This document shows, in pieces, positions 27,290 to 37,985 of a stretch of DNA of 64,000 nt; position 1 is the first letter of the stretch; the number at the start of each line of letters is the position of its first letter. Made by a program: the position numbers and the translations under genes. The notes under the pieces were generated by a model that saw nothing but the letters and a program-made list of their open reading frames with translations, had not been told where the DNA came from and did no database searches. The DNA comes from Flagellimonas spongiicola (GTDB lineage: Bacteria; Bacteroidota; Bacteroidia; Flavobacteriales; Flavobacteriaceae): contig NZ_JAMFMA010000001.1 of assembly GCF_023502425.1 (NCBI RefSeq), positions 62,001 through 126,000 on the forward strand, written 5' to 3'.

Positions 27290-27766
27290 ATGAGAAAAAG
27301 ACAGGCGAAAAAAAGACCGTTGTTGCCAGACCCAAGGTTTAATGACCAGCTGGTAACTCGCTTTGTGAACATGATGATGTGGGACGGAAAAAAATCCGTT
27401 GCCTTCAAGGTTTTTTATGATGCAATTGATATTGTAGAAGAAAAGAACCAAGACGAAGAGAAGACTGCTTTGGAGTTGTGGAAAGATGCACTTTCCAATG
27501 TAATGCCACACGTTGAAGTAAGAAGTAGAAGAGTGGGTGGTGCTACATTCCAGATTCCTATGCAGATCCGTCCAGATCGTAAGATTTCTACGGCTATGAA
27601 ATGGTTAATCAGTTATGCAAGAAAGCGTAACGAGAAATCCATGGCGCAAAAATTGGCAGCTGAAGTCTTGGCTGCTGCAAAAGAAGAAGGTGCTGCTGTT
27701 AAGAAAAGAGTGGATACTCATAAAATGGCTGAAGCCAATAAAGCATTCTCACACTTTAGATTCTAG
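27290..27766 (+). CDS. rpsG: 30S ribosomal protein S7
   Basis: 158 aa, matching the short bacterial form. Characteristic segments are MRKRQAKKR at the start, [30 protein letters not shown] and [20 protein letters not shown] at the end. S7 nucleates assembly of the 30S head and lines the E/P-site exit path. In enterobacteria S7 represses the str operon; nothing here shows whether that holds. fusA follows after eight bases. Confidence 0.99.
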   Translation: MRKRQAKKRPLLPDPRFNDQLVTRFVNMMMWDGKKSVAFKVFYDAIDIVEEKNQDEEKTALELWKDALSNVMPHVEVRSRRVGGATFQIPMQIRPDRKISTAMKWLISYARKRNEKSMAQKLAAEVLAAAKEEGAAVKKRVDTHKMAEANKAFSHFRF

Positions 27767-27774
27767 TCAATACA

Positions 27775-29901
27775 ATGTCAAGAGATTTAAAATTCACAAG
27801 GAATATTGGAATTGCAGCACACATTGATGCTGGAAAAACCACAACTACAGAGCGTATTCTTTTTTATACTGGTGTAAGTCATAAAATTGGTGAAGTGCAC
27901 GATGGTGCGGCAACCATGGACTGGATGGAGCAGGAGCAAGAGCGTGGAATTACCATTACTTCTGCTGCTACTACATGTACATGGCAGTTTCCTACTGAAA
28001 ATGGAAAGCCAACTGCTGATGCCAAAGGGTACCACTTTAATATTATAGATACTCCGGGACACGTTGATTTTACGGTTGAAGTAAACCGTTCGCTTCGTGT
28101 TTTGGATGGTTTGGTTTTCTTGTTTAGTGCGGTTGATGGTGTAGAACCTCAGTCTGAAACTAACTGGAGATTGGCCGACAACTATAAAGTGCCAAGAATT
28201 GGTTTCGTTAACAAAATGGACCGTCAAGGTTCCAACTTCCTTATGGTTTGTAAGCAGGTTAAGGAAATGTTGGGTTCAAATGCAGTTCCGATTGTTTTGC
28301 CAATTGGCGAAGAGGCTGACTTCAAGGGTATTGTTGATCTTGCCAAAAACAGAGCAATAGTATGGCATGATGAGAACTTTGGTTCTACCTTTGATGTTAT
28401 CGACATTCCAGAAGATATGAAAGCTGAAGTTAAGGAGTATAGAGCTGCCTTGATTGAAGCAGTGGCGGAATATGACGAGGAGTTGATGGAAAAATTCTTC
28501 GAAGATGAAGATTCCATCACGGAAGAAGAAGTTCATGCTGCATTGAGAGCTGCGGTTATGGATAGAGCTATTATACCTATGGTTTGTGGTTCCTCATTCA
28601 AAAACAAAGGAGTTCAATTTTTGTTGGATGCCGTTTGTCGTTACTTGCCTTCACCCTTAGATAAGGATGATATAGTAGGTACTGATCCAAACACAGGTAA
28701 CGAGATTACAAGAAAGCCAGATCCAAAAGAACCATTTTCTGCTTTAGCATTTAAGATTGCAACTGATCCATTTGTTGGTCGTTTGGCATTCTTTAGAGCA
28801 TATTCAGGTCGTTTGGATGCTGGGTCTTATATTTTGAATAATAGATCTGGTAAGAAAGAGCGTATTTCTCGTATCTATCAGATGCACTCCAATAAGCAAA
28901 ATGCAATCGAGTATATCGAAGCTGGTGATATTGGAGCTGCCGTTGGATTTAAGGATATCAAAACTGGGGATACTATGTCTTCAGAAAAACATCCAATCGT
29001 TCTTGAAAGTATGGATTTCCCTGATCCCGTAATTGGTATCGCGGTTGAGCCTAAAACTAAGGCGGATGTGGATAAATTGGGAATGTCTTTGGCGAAACTC
29101 GCTGAAGAGGATCCAACGTTCCAGGTAAAGACAGATGAAGCTTCAGGTCAGACCATAATTTCTGGTATGGGAGAGTTGCATTTGGACATTATCGTTGATC
29201 GTTTGAGACGTGAGTTCAAAGTAGAGGTAAATCAAGGTCAACCACAGGTTGAATACAAAGAAGCTATTACACAAGCTGCTGATCATAGGGAAGTTTACAA
29301 GAAACAGTCTGGTGGTCGTGGTAAGTTTGCGGATATTGTATTTACAATGGAGCCGGCAGGTGAAGAAACTGAAGGTTTGGAATTTGTTAACTTGATCAAA
29401 GGAGGTAATATTCCTAAGGAGTATATCCCATCTGTTGAAAAAGGATTCAAGGAAGCTATGAAGAATGGTCCTTTAGCTGGATTTGAGATGGATAGCATGA
29501 AAGTTACTTTAAAGGATGGTTCATTCCACCCTGTGGATTCCGATTCCTTATCTTTCGAATTAGCGGCAAAAATGGGATACAAAGCTGCTGCTAAGGCTGC
29601 AAAATCCGTATTGATGGAACCTATCATGAAGATTGAGGTGTTGACACCTGAAGAAAACATGGGAGATATTGTTGGTGACCTTAACAGACGTAGAGGAACT
29701 ATTAGCGATATGAGCGATAGGGCTGGTTCCAAAGTAGTTAAAGGTGAAGTGCCACTATCCGAAATGTTCGGATATGTAACTTCTTTGAGAACATTGTCTT
29801 CTGGTAGAGCTACTTCCACTATGGAGTTTTCACATTATGCAGAAACACCATCCAATATTGCAGAGGAAGTGATTAAATCAGTAAAAGGAGTAACCGCTTA
29901 A
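27775..29901 (+). CDS. fusA: elongation factor G
   Basis: 708 aa, full length. The GTPase domain carries G1 [12 protein letters not shown] (from residue 15), G3 DTPGHVDF and G4 NKMDRQG. The later domains show [18 protein letters not shown] and the conserved domain IV/V ending. EF-G drives ribosomal translocation with GTP hydrolysis and also ribosome recycling with RRF. Unlike E. coli, no tuf gene follows; rpsJ comes next after 12 bases, as is usual in this group. Bacteroidota often have a second EF-G-like paralogue elsewhere, but this one sits in the canonical operon. Confidence 0.99.
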   Translation: MSRDLKFTRNIGIAAHIDAGKTTTTERILFYTGVSHKIGEVHDGAATMDWMEQEQERGITITSAATTCTWQFPTENGKPTADAKGYHFNIIDTPGHVDFTVEVNRSLRVLDGLVFLFSAVDGVEPQSETNWRLADNYKVPRIGFVNKMDRQGSNFLMVCKQVKEMLGSNAVPIVLPIGEEADFKGIVDLAKNRAIVWHDENFGSTFDVIDIPEDMKAEVKEYRAALIEAVAEYDEELMEKFFEDEDSITEEEVHAALRAAVMDRAIIPMVCGSSFKNKGVQFLLDAVCRYLPSPLDKDDIVGTDPNTGNEITRKPDPKEPFSALAFKIATDPFVGRLAFFRAYSGRLDAGSYILNNRSGKKERISRIYQMHSNKQNAIEYIEAGDIGAAVGFKDIKTGDTMSSEKHPIVLESMDFPDPVIGIAVEPKTKADVDKLGMSLAKLAEEDPTFQVKTDEASGQTIISGMGELHLDIIVDRLRREFKVEVNQGQPQVEYKEAITQAADHREVYKKQSGGRGKFADIVFTMEPAGEETEGLEFVNLIKGGNIPKEYIPSVEKGFKEAMKNGPLAGFEMDSMKVTLKDGSFHPVDSDSLSFELAAKMGYKAAAKAAKSVLMEPIMKIEVLTPEENMGDIVGDLNRRRGTISDMSDRAGSKVVKGEVPLSEMFGYVTSLRTLSSGRATSTMEFSHYAETPSNIAEEVIKSVKGVTA

Positions 29902-29913
29902 TTTTTCAGCAAG

Positions 29914-30219
29914 ATGAGTCAAAAAATTAGAATAAAACTTAAATCTTACGATCACAATTTGGTGGATAAATCTGCTGAAAAGATTGTTAAGACCGTAAAA
30001 ACGACAGGTGCTGTAGTAACAGGTCCAATACCGTTGCCAACGCACAAAAAGATATTTACAGTTTTGCGTTCACCACACGTGAACAAGAAATCGCGAGAGC
30101 AATTTCAGCTAAGTTCCTACAAGAGATTGTTGGATATTTACAGCTCTTCTTCAAAAACCATTGATGCTTTAATGAAATTAGAGCTCCCAAGTGGTGTAGA
30201 AGTCGAAATAAAAGTGTAG
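29914..30219 (+). CDS. rpsJ: 30S ribosomal protein S10
   Basis: 101 aa. [52 protein letters not shown] and [11 protein letters not shown] are diagnostic. S10 belongs to the 30S head and also acts as NusE in antitermination. Its TAG stop (30217-30219) forms the first bases of a good -7 promoter element for the next genes, and a 159-base leader region separates it from rplC, the largest gap in the superoperon. Confidence 0.99.
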   Translation: MSQKIRIKLKSYDHNLVDKSAEKIVKTVKTTGAVVTGPIPLPTHKKIFTVLRSPHVNKKSREQFQLSSYKRLLDIYSSSSKTIDALMKLELPSGVEVEIKV

Positions 30220-30224
30220 ATTTG
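30217..30224 (+). promoter_or_regulatory. Internal promoter -7 element ahead of rplC
   Basis: TAGATTTG followed by C, an exact match to TAnnTTTG, starting within the rpsJ stop codon. No clear TTTG at the -33 position was found, so it rests on the -7 match and on the long leader that follows. Confidence 0.55.
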
Positions 30225-30378
30225 CACGCCTTTTGAGAGAAAGGTGAACATGTCCTGAGCTGCGTGCGAAGGAAAAACGGGAAAAGAAAAATATCTGGGT
30301 CACAGAATCTTTTTTCTTGACCCAATTTTTTTGCCAAGGAATTGGCATAGTAAAACAAGAACAATTAATAATTAATAT
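30225..30378 (+). promoter_or_regulatory. Structured leader of the rplC-led (S10) gene group
   Basis: Three structural parts are visible. GCACGC (30224-30229) can pair with GCGTGC (30262-30267). A terminator-like hairpin lies at 30296-30332. A small TGCCAA-GGAA-TTGGCA hairpin sits at 30332-30347. An A-rich stretch (AAGAAAAA, 30284-30291) could pair instead with TTTTTCTT inside the terminator stem and loop. The layout resembles an attenuation leader; L4-controlled attenuation of the S10 operon is known in E. coli. Confidence 0.55.
30296..30332 (+). terminator. Intrinsic terminator-like hairpin (candidate attenuator) before rplC
   Basis: TGGGTCA (30296-30302) pairs with TGACCCA (30318-30324). 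Inside, AGAA (30304-30307) pairs with TTCT (30314-30317), with one bulged C and a 6-nt loop. After one A comes a run of seven T's (30326-30332). It ends 46 bases before rplC. Confidence 0.7.
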
Positions 30379-30996
30379 ATGTCTGGGTTAATAGGTAGAA
30401 AAATCGGTATGACCAGCATCTTTGACGAGAATGGAAAGAACATTCCATGTACTGTTATTGAAGCAGGGCCGTGCGTGGTTACCCAAGTCAGAACCGAAGA
30501 GGTAGACGGGTACAGTGCCCTTCAACTAGGTTTCGATGACAAGGCAGAAAGACGTGCAAACAAGGCCGAATTGGGCCATGCTAAGAAAGCAGGTGCTTCT
30601 CCTAAAAAGAAAGTCGTTGAGTTCCGTGATTTTGAAGGTGAATACAAATTAGGAGACACCGTAGGTGCCGACCTTTTTGTTGAAGGTGAATTTGTTGACG
30701 TTGTTGGAACTTCCAAAGGAAAAGGTTTCCAAGGTGTTGTTAAAAGGCATGGCTTTGGCGGTGTTGGTCAAGCAACCCATGGTCAGCATAACAGATTGAG
30801 AGCTCCTGGTTCTATTGGTGCAGCTTCTTATCCTGCGAGAGTATTCAAAGGGATGAAAATGGCTGGTAGAATGGGTGGCGATAGAGTTACAGTTCAAAAC
30901 TTGAAAGTGTTGAAAGTGGTTCCCGAAAAAAACCTTATCGTAGTGAAAGGTGCTGTTCCAGGTCACAAAAATGCTTACGTAACAATTGAGAAGTAA
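30379..30996 (+). CDS. rplC: 50S ribosomal protein L3
   Basis: 205 aa. The opening [19 protein letters not shown] and the [15 protein letters not shown]...[15 protein letters not shown] loop, which reaches the peptidyl-transferase centre, identify L3. The loop His/Gln region contains the Gln that PrmB methylates in some bacteria. First gene after the leader at 30225-30378. Its TAA stop overlaps the rplD ATG by one base (TAATG), so translation is coupled. Confidence 0.99.
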   Translation: MSGLIGRKIGMTSIFDENGKNIPCTVIEAGPCVVTQVRTEEVDGYSALQLGFDDKAERRANKAELGHAKKAGASPKKKVVEFRDFEGEYKLGDTVGADLFVEGEFVDVVGTSKGKGFQGVVKRHGFGGVGQATHGQHNRLRAPGSIGAASYPARVFKGMKMAGRMGGDRVTVQNLKVLKVVPEKNLIVVKGAVPGHKNAYVTIEK

Positions 30997-31625
30997 TGAA
31001 GGTTGCAGTTTTAGATATCAAAGGAAAAGAAACCGGTAGGAAAGTAGAGCTTTCCAAGGAGGTTTTCGGTATTGAGCCAAGTGAGCATGCCATTTATTTG
31101 GATGTTAAGCAATATTTGGCACACCAAAGACAAGGTAACCATAAAGCCAAAGAGCGAGGAGAGATTGCAGGTAGTACCCGTAAGATCAAGAAGCAAAAAG
31201 GTACTGGTACGGCAAGGGCTGGTAGTATCAAATCCCCTGTTTTCAGAGGAGGTGGTAGAATATTTGGTCCAAGAGTAAGGGATTACCAACAGAAATTGAA
31301 TAAAAATGTGAAGCGTTTGGCTAGAAAGTCTGCATTGACAATCAAGTCAAATGAAAAGGCAATCACGGTTGTTGAAGACTTCTCATTTGAAGCACCAAAG
31401 ACCAAAGATTTCAAAGCTATTTTATCCTCCTTGGGTATTGAAAGCAAAAAGTCTTTGATTGTGTTGGGTGACGCGAATAATAATGTATATTTGTCGTCGC
31501 GCAATTTGGAGCGTTCTGAAGTTATAACTAGCTCAGAATTAAATACTTACAAGATTGTTAATGCTAACAATGTGGTATTTACTGAAAGTGCTTTGGAAGG
31601 AATAGAATCGAACTTTAAGAAATAA
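30996..31625 (+). CDS. rplD: 50S ribosomal protein L4
   Basis: 209 aa. [27 protein letters not shown] marks the long loop that lines the exit tunnel, and [23 protein letters not shown] is the usual C-terminal part. In E. coli L4 also represses the S10 operon by binding its leader, relevant because a terminator-like hairpin lies in the rplC leader here. Coupled to rplC by a one-base overlap. Confidence 0.99.
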   Translation: MKVAVLDIKGKETGRKVELSKEVFGIEPSEHAIYLDVKQYLAHQRQGNHKAKERGEIAGSTRKIKKQKGTGTARAGSIKSPVFRGGGRIFGPRVRDYQQKLNKNVKRLARKSALTIKSNEKAITVVEDFSFEAPKTKDFKAILSSLGIESKKSLIVLGDANNNVYLSSRNLERSEVITSSELNTYKIVNANNVVFTESALEGIESNFKK

Positions 31626-31632
31626 GAATATC

Positions 31633-31923
31633 ATGAGTGTGTTGATAAAACCAATCATAACGGAAAAAATGACCGCAGATAGCGAGCTTTTCAATCGTTA
31701 TGGTTTTTATGTTGATCCTTCAGCAAACAAGCTTCAGATCAAGGAGGCTGTTGAGGAAACTTATGGTGTTTCTGTGGAGAAGGTTCGTACCATGAATTAT
31801 GGTCCAAATCGAAAGAGTCGCTATACCAAAACAGGAATCCAACATGGAAAAACAAATGCTTTGAAAAAGGCAATTGTTGATGTTGCGGAAGGTGATATCA
31901 TTGATTTTTACAGTAATCTATAA
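31633..31923 (+). CDS. rplW: 50S ribosomal protein L23
   Basis: 96 aa. IKPIITEKMTADSEL at the start and ANKLQIKEAVEETYGVSVEKVRT are typical. L23 lies at the tunnel exit and docks trigger factor, SRP and the SecYEG translocon. Seven bases after rplD, nine before rplB. Confidence 0.98.
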   Translation: MSVLIKPIITEKMTADSELFNRYGFYVDPSANKLQIKEAVEETYGVSVEKVRTMNYGPNRKSRYTKTGIQHGKTNALKKAIVDVAEGDIIDFYSNL

Positions 31924-31932
31924 AGACAAGAG

Positions 31933-32757
31933 ATGTCAGTTAGAAAATTAAAACCGATAACCCCTGGTCAGCGTTTTAGAGTAGTAAACGGATTTGACGC
32001 GATTACTACTGATAAGCCGGAGAAAAGCTTGCTTGCTCCGTTAAAAAAGACAGGTGGTAGGAATAGTCAAGGAAAAATGACCATCCGTCACAGAGGTGGT
32101 GGTCATAAAAGAAGGTATCGTATTATCGATTTCAAAAGAGACAAGCAGGGAGTTGATGCTACTGTTGTTTCTATTCAGTACGATCCAAACAGAACTGCAT
32201 TCATCGCACTTGTTGAATACAAGGATGGTGAAAAAAGATATGTGGTTGCTCAAAATGGGTTGCAGGTAGGTCAGAAAATTTCTTCTGGATCCAAAGCTGC
32301 TCCAGAAATTGGAAATGCACTTCCGTTAAGTGAGATTCCATTGGGTACCATTATCTCTTGTATAGAACTAAGACCAGGTCAAGGTGCTGTTATGGCACGT
32401 AGTGCTGGAACATTTGCTCAATTAATGGCGAAGGATGGAAAATTTGTTACTATCAAATTGCCATCTGGTGAAACCAGAATGATTTTGGCAAATTGTTTGG
32501 CGACTATCGGTGCTGTGTCTAATTCTGATCACCAATTGTTGGTATCCGGTAAAGCGGGTAGAAGCAGATGGTTGGGTAGAAGACCTAGAACAAGACCAGT
32601 AGCAATGAACCCTGTTGATCACCCAATGGGTGGTGGTGAAGGTAGGGCTTCTGGAGGTCACCCAAGATCTAAGAACGGAATCCCTGCAAAAGGATTTAGA
32701 ACCCGTTCTAAGACTAAAGACACCAATAGATATATCATAGAACGTAGAAAGAAATAA
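31933..32757 (+). CDS. rplB: 50S ribosomal protein L2
   Basis: 274 aa, full length. [21 protein letters not shown] and the C-terminal [17 protein letters not shown], with the conserved His near the peptidyl-transferase centre, identify it. L2 is needed for subunit association and peptidyl transfer. Followed by rpsS after 11 bases. Confidence 0.99.
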   Translation: MSVRKLKPITPGQRFRVVNGFDAITTDKPEKSLLAPLKKTGGRNSQGKMTIRHRGGGHKRRYRIIDFKRDKQGVDATVVSIQYDPNRTAFIALVEYKDGEKRYVVAQNGLQVGQKISSGSKAAPEIGNALPLSEIPLGTIISCIELRPGQGAVMARSAGTFAQLMAKDGKFVTIKLPSGETRMILANCLATIGAVSNSDHQLLVSGKAGRSRWLGRRPRTRPVAMNPVDHPMGGGEGRASGGHPRSKNGIPAKGFRTRSKTKDTNRYIIERRKK

Positions 32758-32768
32758 AAGCAAAGTAA

Positions 32769-33047
32769 ATGGCACGTTCATTAAAAAAAGGACCTTACGT
32801 TCATCATAGTCTGGAAAAGAAAGTCCAGAACAATATAGAGTCAGGTAAGAAAACGGTTATCAAAACATGGTCAAGAGCCTCAATGATAACTCCGGATTTC
32901 GTAGGACAAACCATAGCAGTACATAATGGAAGACAATTTGTTCCTGTGTACGTTACTGAAAACATGGTAGGTCACAAACTTGGGGAATTTTCACCTACAA
33001 GATCTTTTAGAGGTCATGCGGGAGCTAAAAACAAAGGTAAAAAGTAA
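32769..33047 (+). CDS. rpsS: 30S ribosomal protein S19
   Basis: 92 aa. [32 protein letters not shown] and [17 protein letters not shown] are diagnostic. S19 is part of the 30S head and, with S13, contacts the A-site tRNA and forms subunit bridges. Confidence 0.99.
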   Translation: MARSLKKGPYVHHSLEKKVQNNIESGKKTVIKTWSRASMITPDFVGQTIAVHNGRQFVPVYVTENMVGHKLGEFSPTRSFRGHAGAKNKGKK

Positions 33048-33054
33048 GTAAGCT

Positions 33055-33462
33055 ATGGGAGTTCGTAAAAGACAAATGGCCGAAAGGTTAAAGGAAGAGA
33101 AAAAGCAGCTTGCAATTGCCAAGTTGAACAATTGCCCTACTTCACCGAGAAAGATGCGTTTGGTAGCTGACTTGGTAAGAGGTAAGCAAATTGAGATGGC
33201 ATTGGCTATTTTGAGATTCAACCCAAAAGAAGCTTCTAGAAAATTGGAAAAGCTTTTGCTTTCAGCAATTGCTAATTGGGAAGCTAAAAATGAGGATGCA
33301 AGTATTGAGGATGCTGATCTATACATCAAGGAAATCCGTGTAGATGGAGGAACTATGTTAAAGCGTTTACGTCCAGCTCCTCAGGGTAGAGCACATAGAA
33401 TTAGAAAACGTTCCAACCATGTTACCATGATCTTGGAATCCAATAACAACGTTCAAAGCTAG
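33055..33462 (+). CDS. rplV: 50S ribosomal protein L22
   Basis: 135 aa. [20 protein letters not shown] and the beta-hairpin region [19 protein letters not shown], which reaches into the exit tunnel near the macrolide site, identify L22. The N-terminus ([16 protein letters not shown]) is a basic helix about 15 residues longer than the E. coli protein, as common in Bacteroidota. Confidence 0.98.
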   Translation: MGVRKRQMAERLKEEKKQLAIAKLNNCPTSPRKMRLVADLVRGKQIEMALAILRFNPKEASRKLEKLLLSAIANWEAKNEDASIEDADLYIKEIRVDGGTMLKRLRPAPQGRAHRIRKRSNHVTMILESNNNVQS

Positions 33463-33470
33463 AGTATAAT

Positions 33471-34187
33471 ATGGGACAGAAGACCAATCCGATAGGAAAT
33501 CGTTTGGGAATTATCAGAGGATGGGAATCCAACTGGTATGGAGGTAACGATTACGGCGATAAGCTGGCTGAGGATGATAAGATCAGAAAATATATCCATG
33601 CGCGTTTGGCAAAAGCAAGTGTGTCAAGGGTAATTATCGAAAGAACCTTAAAGTTGATCACTATAACCATTACCACTGCAAGACCTGGTATCATTATCGG
33701 TAAAGGTGGGCAAGAGGTAGATAAGCTAAAGGAAGAACTTAAGAAGATCACCAATAAAGAGGTTCAGATCAATATTCATGAAATCAAGAGACCTGAATTG
33801 GATGCCAATTTGGTTGCTGCAAGTGTTGCAAGACAGATAGAAAGCAGGATTTCATACAGAAGAGCAATCAAGATGGCTATTGCCGCTGCAATTCGTATGA
33901 ATGCCGAAGGTATCAAGATTCAGATTTCAGGACGTTTGAACGGTGCGGAAATGGCACGTTCAGAATCTTACAAAGAAGGAAGAATTCCATTATCTACGTT
34001 CCGTGCAGATGTTGATTATGCTTTGGTTGAAGCGCATACAACTTACGGAAGATTGGGTATCAAAGTTTGGATCATGAAAGGTGAGGTTTATGGTAAGAGA
34101 GAACTTTCCCCATTGGTAGGATTGTCCAAGAGTCAAGGTAAAGGCGGTAAGCAAGATGGTAAGAAACCACAGCGCCGTAGAAAGTAA
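33471..34187 (+). CDS. rpsC: 30S ribosomal protein S3
   Basis: 238 aa. [18 protein letters not shown] opens the protein. The KH domain has [15 protein letters not shown], and the C-terminal domain has [24 protein letters not shown]3 forms part of the mRNA entry helicase with S4 and S5. A Lys/Gly/Gln-rich tail follows. Confidence 0.99.
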   Translation: MGQKTNPIGNRLGIIRGWESNWYGGNDYGDKLAEDDKIRKYIHARLAKASVSRVIIERTLKLITITITTARPGIIIGKGGQEVDKLKEELKKITNKEVQINIHEIKRPELDANLVAASVARQIESRISYRRAIKMAIAAAIRMNAEGIKIQISGRLNGAEMARSESYKEGRIPLSTFRADVDYALVEAHTTYGRLGIKVWIMKGEVYGKRELSPLVGLSKSQGKGGKQDGKKPQRRRK

Positions 34188-34207
34188 TTAGATAAAGTAA
34201 AGGTAAG

Positions 34208-34627
34208 ATGTTACAGCCAAAAAGAACGAAATTTCGTAAAGCCCAGAAGGGGCGTATGAAAGGGAACTCACAAAGAGGGCACCAGCTTTCCAATGGAATG
34301 TTCGGTATCAAATCCTTGGATTCCCACTTCATTACCTCCCGTCAAATAGAGGCTGCTCGTATTGCTGCGACAAGGTATATGAAAAGGCAAGGTCAATTGT
34401 GGATCAAGATTTTCCCAGACAAGCCTATCACCAAGAAACCTCTTGAGGTTCGTATGGGTAAAGGTAAAGGTGCTCCAGAATATTGGGTGGCCGTTGTTAA
34501 GCCAGGAAGAATCATGTTCGAAGTTGCCGGTGTACCTATGGATATTGCCAAGGAAGCGTTGCGACTTGCTGCGCAGAAACTTCCAGTGAAAACCAAGTTT
34601 ATCGTAGCTAGGGATTACTCCGCTTAA
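34208..34627 (+). CDS. rplP: 50S ribosomal protein L16
   Basis: 139 aa. [19 protein letters not shown], the [20 protein letters not shown] helix and [19 protein letters not shown] are typical. L16 organises the A-site tRNA elbow region and the binding sites of several antibiotics. Twenty bases separate it from rpsC. Confidence 0.99.
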   Translation: MLQPKRTKFRKAQKGRMKGNSQRGHQLSNGMFGIKSLDSHFITSRQIEAARIAATRYMKRQGQLWIKIFPDKPITKKPLEVRMGKGKGAPEYWVAVVKPGRIMFEVAGVPMDIAKEALRLAAQKLPVKTKFIVARDYSA

Positions 34628-34646
34628 TTTTTAATTGGAACGAAAG

Positions 34647-34838
34647 ATGAAACAATCAGAAATAAAAGAACTTTCAATTGAAGAGCTAAAAGAAAAGTTG
34701 GCTGACCTTAAAAAGCAGCACGCTGATCTTAAGATGGCACATGCCGTTACTCCGTTGGAAAACCCTATGCAGATTAGGAAAACAAGAAGGACGGTAGCAA
34801 GACTTGCAACTGAATTAACTAAAAGGGAATTACAATAA
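34647..34838 (+). CDS. rpmC: 50S ribosomal protein L29
   Basis: 63 aa from the ATG at 34647 ([17 protein letters not shown]). An in-frame TTG 12 bases upstream would add four residues, but L29 proteins begin at this Met. Two-helix protein ending [18 protein letters not shown], placed near the tunnel exit next to L23. Confidence 0.97.
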   Translation: MKQSEIKELSIEELKEKLADLKKQHADLKMAHAVTPLENPMQIRKTRRTVARLATELTKRELQ

Positions 34839-34851
34839 TCGGTTTTGCCTT

Positions 34852-35112
34852 ATGGAAGATAAAAGAAATTTAAGAAAAGAAAGAATAGGCGTTGTTACCA
34901 GCAACAAAATGGAGAAATCCATTGTAGTTTCTGAGGTAAAACGAGTAAAGCACCCTATGTACGGTAAATTCGTTTTGAAGACCAAAAAATACGTTGCGCA
35001 TGATGAAAAGAATGATTGCAACGAAGGTGATACCGTTAAAATTATGGAAACCCGACCATTGAGTAAGACAAAATGTTGGAGATTGGTTGAAATCCTTGAA
35101 AGAGCTAAATAA
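34852..35112 (+). CDS. rpsQ: 30S ribosomal protein S17
   Basis: 86 aa. [32 protein letters not shown] (split here into its OB-fold strands) and [20 protein letters not shown] identify it. S17 is a primary 16S rRNA-binding protein. rplN starts two bases after its stop. Confidence 0.98.
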   Translation: MEDKRNLRKERIGVVTSNKMEKSIVVSEVKRVKHPMYGKFVLKTKKYVAHDEKNDCNEGDTVKIMETRPLSKTKCWRLVEILERAK

Positions 35113-35114
35113 TT

Positions 35115-35483
35115 ATGTTACAGCAAGAATCAAGATTAAAGGTTGCGGATAACACAGGTGCAAAGGAAGTTTTGACCATCCGTGTACTAGGAGGAACTAA
35201 AAGAAGATACGCTTCTGTGGGTGATAAGATTGTAGTTACTGTAAAGGAAGCTACTCCCAACGGAACGGTAAAGAAAGGTTCGGTTTCAACAGCGGTTGTA
35301 GTTAGAACTAAAAAGGAAGTAAGAAGACCAGACGGTTCTTACATCCGTTTTGACGACAATGCTTGTGTTCTATTGAATCCAACAGGCGAAATGCGAGGAA
35401 CAAGGGTTTTCGGTCCAGTGGCAAGAGAACTTAGAGACAAGCAATTCATGAAGATTGTTTCACTAGCTCCAGAGGTGCTTTAA
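35115..35483 (+). CDS. rplN: 50S ribosomal protein L14
   Basis: 122 aa, exact standard length. [19 protein letters not shown] at the start and [29 protein letters not shown] at the end. L14 forms inter-subunit bridges and is the docking site of the silencing factor RsfS. Confidence 0.99.
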   Translation: MLQQESRLKVADNTGAKEVLTIRVLGGTKRRYASVGDKIVVTVKEATPNGTVKKGSVSTAVVVRTKKEVRRPDGSYIRFDDNACVLLNPTGEMRGTRVFGPVARELRDKQFMKIVSLAPEVL

Positions 35484-35499
35484 TAGAAATATCAGTAAG

Positions 35500-35811
35500 A
35501 TGAAGTTGAAAATTAAAACAGGGGATACCGTAAGAGTCATTACAGGAGACCATAAAGGTACAGAAGGTAAGGTACTAAAAGTAGACCGTGAAAAGAACAA
35601 GGCCATCGTGGAAGGCGTCAATATGGTTTCCAAACACGAAAAGCCAAGTGCAAATAATCCTCAAGGAGGAATAGTGAAAAAGGAGGCTCCTATCCATATC
35701 TCCAATCTTTCGTTGATTGATCCAAAATCAGGTGAAACTACAAGAGTAGGTTACGAAGTTAGAGATGGGAAGAAAGTTAGGTTTGCCAAGAAATCCAATG
35801 AAGTAATCTAG
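35500..35811 (+). CDS. rplX: 50S ribosomal protein L24
   Basis: 103 aa. The KOW motif [21 protein letters not shown] and [20 protein letters not shown] identify L24, an assembly initiator of the 50S subunit. Two bases before rplE. Confidence 0.98.
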   Translation: MKLKIKTGDTVRVITGDHKGTEGKVLKVDREKNKAIVEGVNMVSKHEKPSANNPQGGIVKKEAPIHISNLSLIDPKSGETTRVGYEVRDGKKVRFAKKSNEVI

Positions 35812-35813
35812 TT

Positions 35814-36365
35814 ATGAGCTACATTCCAAGATTAAAGCAAGAATACAAAGAGCGCGTAGTAAAGGCGCTTTCTGAGGAATTTGGGTACCAGAATGTAATG
35901 CAGGTTCCTAAATTGGAGAAAATCGTTGTAAGCCGTGGTGTTGGTGCTGCTGTATCTGACAAGAAACTGATAGACCATGCTGTGGAGGAATTGTCCAACA
36001 TTACAGGTCAGAAGGCAGTTGCAACGCTTTCCAAAAAAGACGTTGCATCCTTTAAACTAAGAAAGGGAATGCCAATCGGCGCTAAGGTTACCTTAAGAGG
36101 TGAGCGTATGTACGAGTTTTTGGATAGATTGATTACTTCTGCCCTTCCAAGGGTACGTGATTTTCAAGGTGTAAAAGCTACTGGTTTTGATGGTAGAGGA
36201 AATTACAACCTTGGTGTTACGGAACAAATCATTTTTCCAGAAATCAACATCGATAAAATCAACAGAATTAATGGTATGGATATCACATTCGTTACTTCTG
36301 CTGAAACAGATAAAGAAGCAAAATCATTGTTAACCGAATTGGGAGTACCCTTTAAAAAGAACTAG
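35814..36365 (+). CDS. rplE: 50S ribosomal protein L5
   Basis: 183 aa. [36 protein letters not shown] and [24 protein letters not shown] are diagnostic. L5 binds 5S rRNA and contacts P-site tRNA. One base separates it from rpsN. Confidence 0.99.
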   Translation: MSYIPRLKQEYKERVVKALSEEFGYQNVMQVPKLEKIVVSRGVGAAVSDKKLIDHAVEELSNITGQKAVATLSKKDVASFKLRKGMPIGAKVTLRGERMYEFLDRLITSALPRVRDFQGVKATGFDGRGNYNLGVTEQIIFPEINIDKINRINGMDITFVTSAETDKEAKSLLTELGVPFKKN

Positions 36366-36366
36366 T

Positions 36367-36636
36367 ATGGCTAAGGAATCAATGAAAGCCCGTGAGAGAA
36401 AAAGGGCGAAGATGGTTGCAAAGTATGCAGAAAAAAGAAAGGCTTTGAAAGAAGCTGGTGATTACGAGGCTTTGCAAAAGCTTCCAAAGAACGCATCTCC
36501 GGTACGTATGCGAAACAGATGTAAACTGACCGGTAGACCAAGAGGTTACATGAGAACCTTTGGAATCTCTAGGGTTACGTTCAGGGAAATGGCCAATCAA
36601 GGCTTGATTCCAGGTGTTAAAAAGGCAAGTTGGTAA
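36367..36636 (+). CDS. rpsN: 30S ribosomal protein S14 (zinc-free type)
   Basis: 89 aa, the longer form of S14. [28 protein letters not shown] is the conserved C-terminal region. The two CxxC pairs of the zinc-binding short form are absent, with only one Cys in that region, so this is the C-minus type and is the operon copy. S14 completes 30S head assembly. Confidence 0.98.
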   Translation: MAKESMKARERKRAKMVAKYAEKRKALKEAGDYEALQKLPKNASPVRMRNRCKLTGRPRGYMRTFGISRVTFREMANQGLIPGVKKASW

Positions 36637-36653
36637 ACAGATAAAGAAGAGAA

Positions 36654-37052
36654 ATGCTTACAGATCCAATTTCAGATTATTTGACCAGAATTAGAAATGC
36701 CAGTAGGGCAGGTCATAGGGTAGTGGATATTCCTGCTTCCAATCTTAAGAGACAGATGACAAAAATTTTGTTTGATCAAGGCTATATCTTGAGCTACAAA
36801 TTTGAGGAAAACAGTACGCAAGGTAATATCAAGATTGCTTTGAAGTATGATAAGTTTACCAAAGAGCCTGTTATCAAAAAATTACAAAGAGTAAGTAAAC
36901 CTGGTTTGCGTAAATATGCAGGTTCAGAGGAGCTTCCAAGAGTTCTTAACGGTTTGGGAATTGCTATTGTATCAACTTCGCATGGCGTAATGACAAGCAA
37001 GCAAGCCAAACAAGAAAACGTAGGTGGCGAAGTATTGTGCTACGTTTATTAA
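36654..37052 (+). CDS. rpsH: 30S ribosomal protein S8
   Basis: 132 aa. TDPISDYLTRIRNASRAGH at the start and GIAIVSTSHGVMTSKQAK...GGEVLCYVY at the end. S8 is a primary binder of 16S rRNA and in E. coli is the translational repressor of the spc operon. No matching target structure was identified near rplE here. Confidence 0.99.
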   Translation: MLTDPISDYLTRIRNASRAGHRVVDIPASNLKRQMTKILFDQGYILSYKFEENSTQGNIKIALKYDKFTKEPVIKKLQRVSKPGLRKYAGSEELPRVLNGLGIAIVSTSHGVMTSKQAKQENVGGEVLCYVY

Positions 37053-37071
37053 TTGAGAAAAGAAAAGAAAA

Positions 37072-37614
37072 ATGTCTAGAATAGGTAACAATCCAATTAC
37101 AATTCCAGAAGGTGTCACTGTAGAGGTGAACGAGAATGTAGTTACCGTAAAGGGTAAACTGGGAGAATTGTCCCAAGAATTTTCTGGTATTGAAGTTAAA
37201 GTTGAGGAAGGTAGTGTTCAGTTGAGCCGTCCTTCTGATTCCAAAGAGCACAAAGCCAAACATGGACTTTACCGTGCCCTTATTGCCAATATGACCGAAG
37301 GTGTTTCCAAAGGATGGACCAAGGAATTGGAATTGGTTGGGGTAGGATATAGAGCGAGCAACCAAGGACAAAAATTGGATTTGGCTCTTGGATTCTCACA
37401 CAACATTGTGTTGGATATTGCTCCAGAAGTAAAAATCGAGACGATTTCTGAAAAGGGTAAGAACCCAATCGTGAAATTAACGTCTCATGACAAACAATTG
37501 GTAGGACAGGTTGCTGCCAAGATCCGAGGCTTCCGTAAGCCAGAACCTTACAAAGGTAAAGGGGTTAAGTTTGTAGGTGAACAATTAAGAAGAAAAGCAG
37601 GTAAATCAGCATAA
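37072..37614 (+). CDS. rplF: 50S ribosomal protein L6
   Basis: 180 aa. [17 protein letters not shown], the [24 protein letters not shown] segment (split by two strands) and the [15 protein letters not shown] signature identify L6, located near the factor-binding site of the 50S. Confidence 0.99.
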   Translation: MSRIGNNPITIPEGVTVEVNENVVTVKGKLGELSQEFSGIEVKVEEGSVQLSRPSDSKEHKAKHGLYRALIANMTEGVSKGWTKELELVGVGYRASNQGQKLDLALGFSHNIVLDIAPEVKIETISEKGKNPIVKLTSHDKQLVGQVAAKIRGFRKPEPYKGKGVKFVGEQLRRKAGKSA

Positions 37615-37625
37615 TTAGTAAGACT

Positions 37626-37979
37626 ATGGGATTATCTAAGACTGAAAGAAGATTGCGTATCAGAAGAAGAATCAGAAAGGTTTCTTCCGGTACTGAAGCG
37701 AGACCAAGACTCTCTGTTTTCAGAAGCAACAAGGAAATTTACGCTCAATTAATTGATGATAATAAAGGTGTTACTTTAGCTGCTGCCTCTTCAAGAGATA
37801 AAGATGTCGATGCTAAAGGAACAAAATCCGAAGTAGCGGCCTTGGTAGGTAAAACAATCGCCGAAAAAGCCAAAAAACTTGGTGTGGAAGCTGTAGCTTT
37901 TGATCGAGGAGGTAACCTTTACCACGGACGAGTAAAATCATTGGCGGAAGGCGCTAGGGAAGCAGGACTTAAATTCTAA
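37626..37979 (+). CDS. rplR: 50S ribosomal protein L18
   Basis: 117 aa. [28 protein letters not shown] and [30 protein letters not shown]18 binds 5S rRNA with L5. Six bases before rpsE. Confidence 0.98.
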   Translation: MGLSKTERRLRIRRRIRKVSSGTEARPRLSVFRSNKEIYAQLIDDNKGVTLAAASSRDKDVDAKGTKSEVAALVGKTIAEKAKKLGVEAVAFDRGGNLYHGRVKSLAEGAREAGLKF

Positions 37980-37985
37980 TAAACT

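Noticed and set aside
29295..29819. 174-codon open frame on the minus strand
   Set aside because: Antisense to fusA, whose protein is fully conserved across this stretch.
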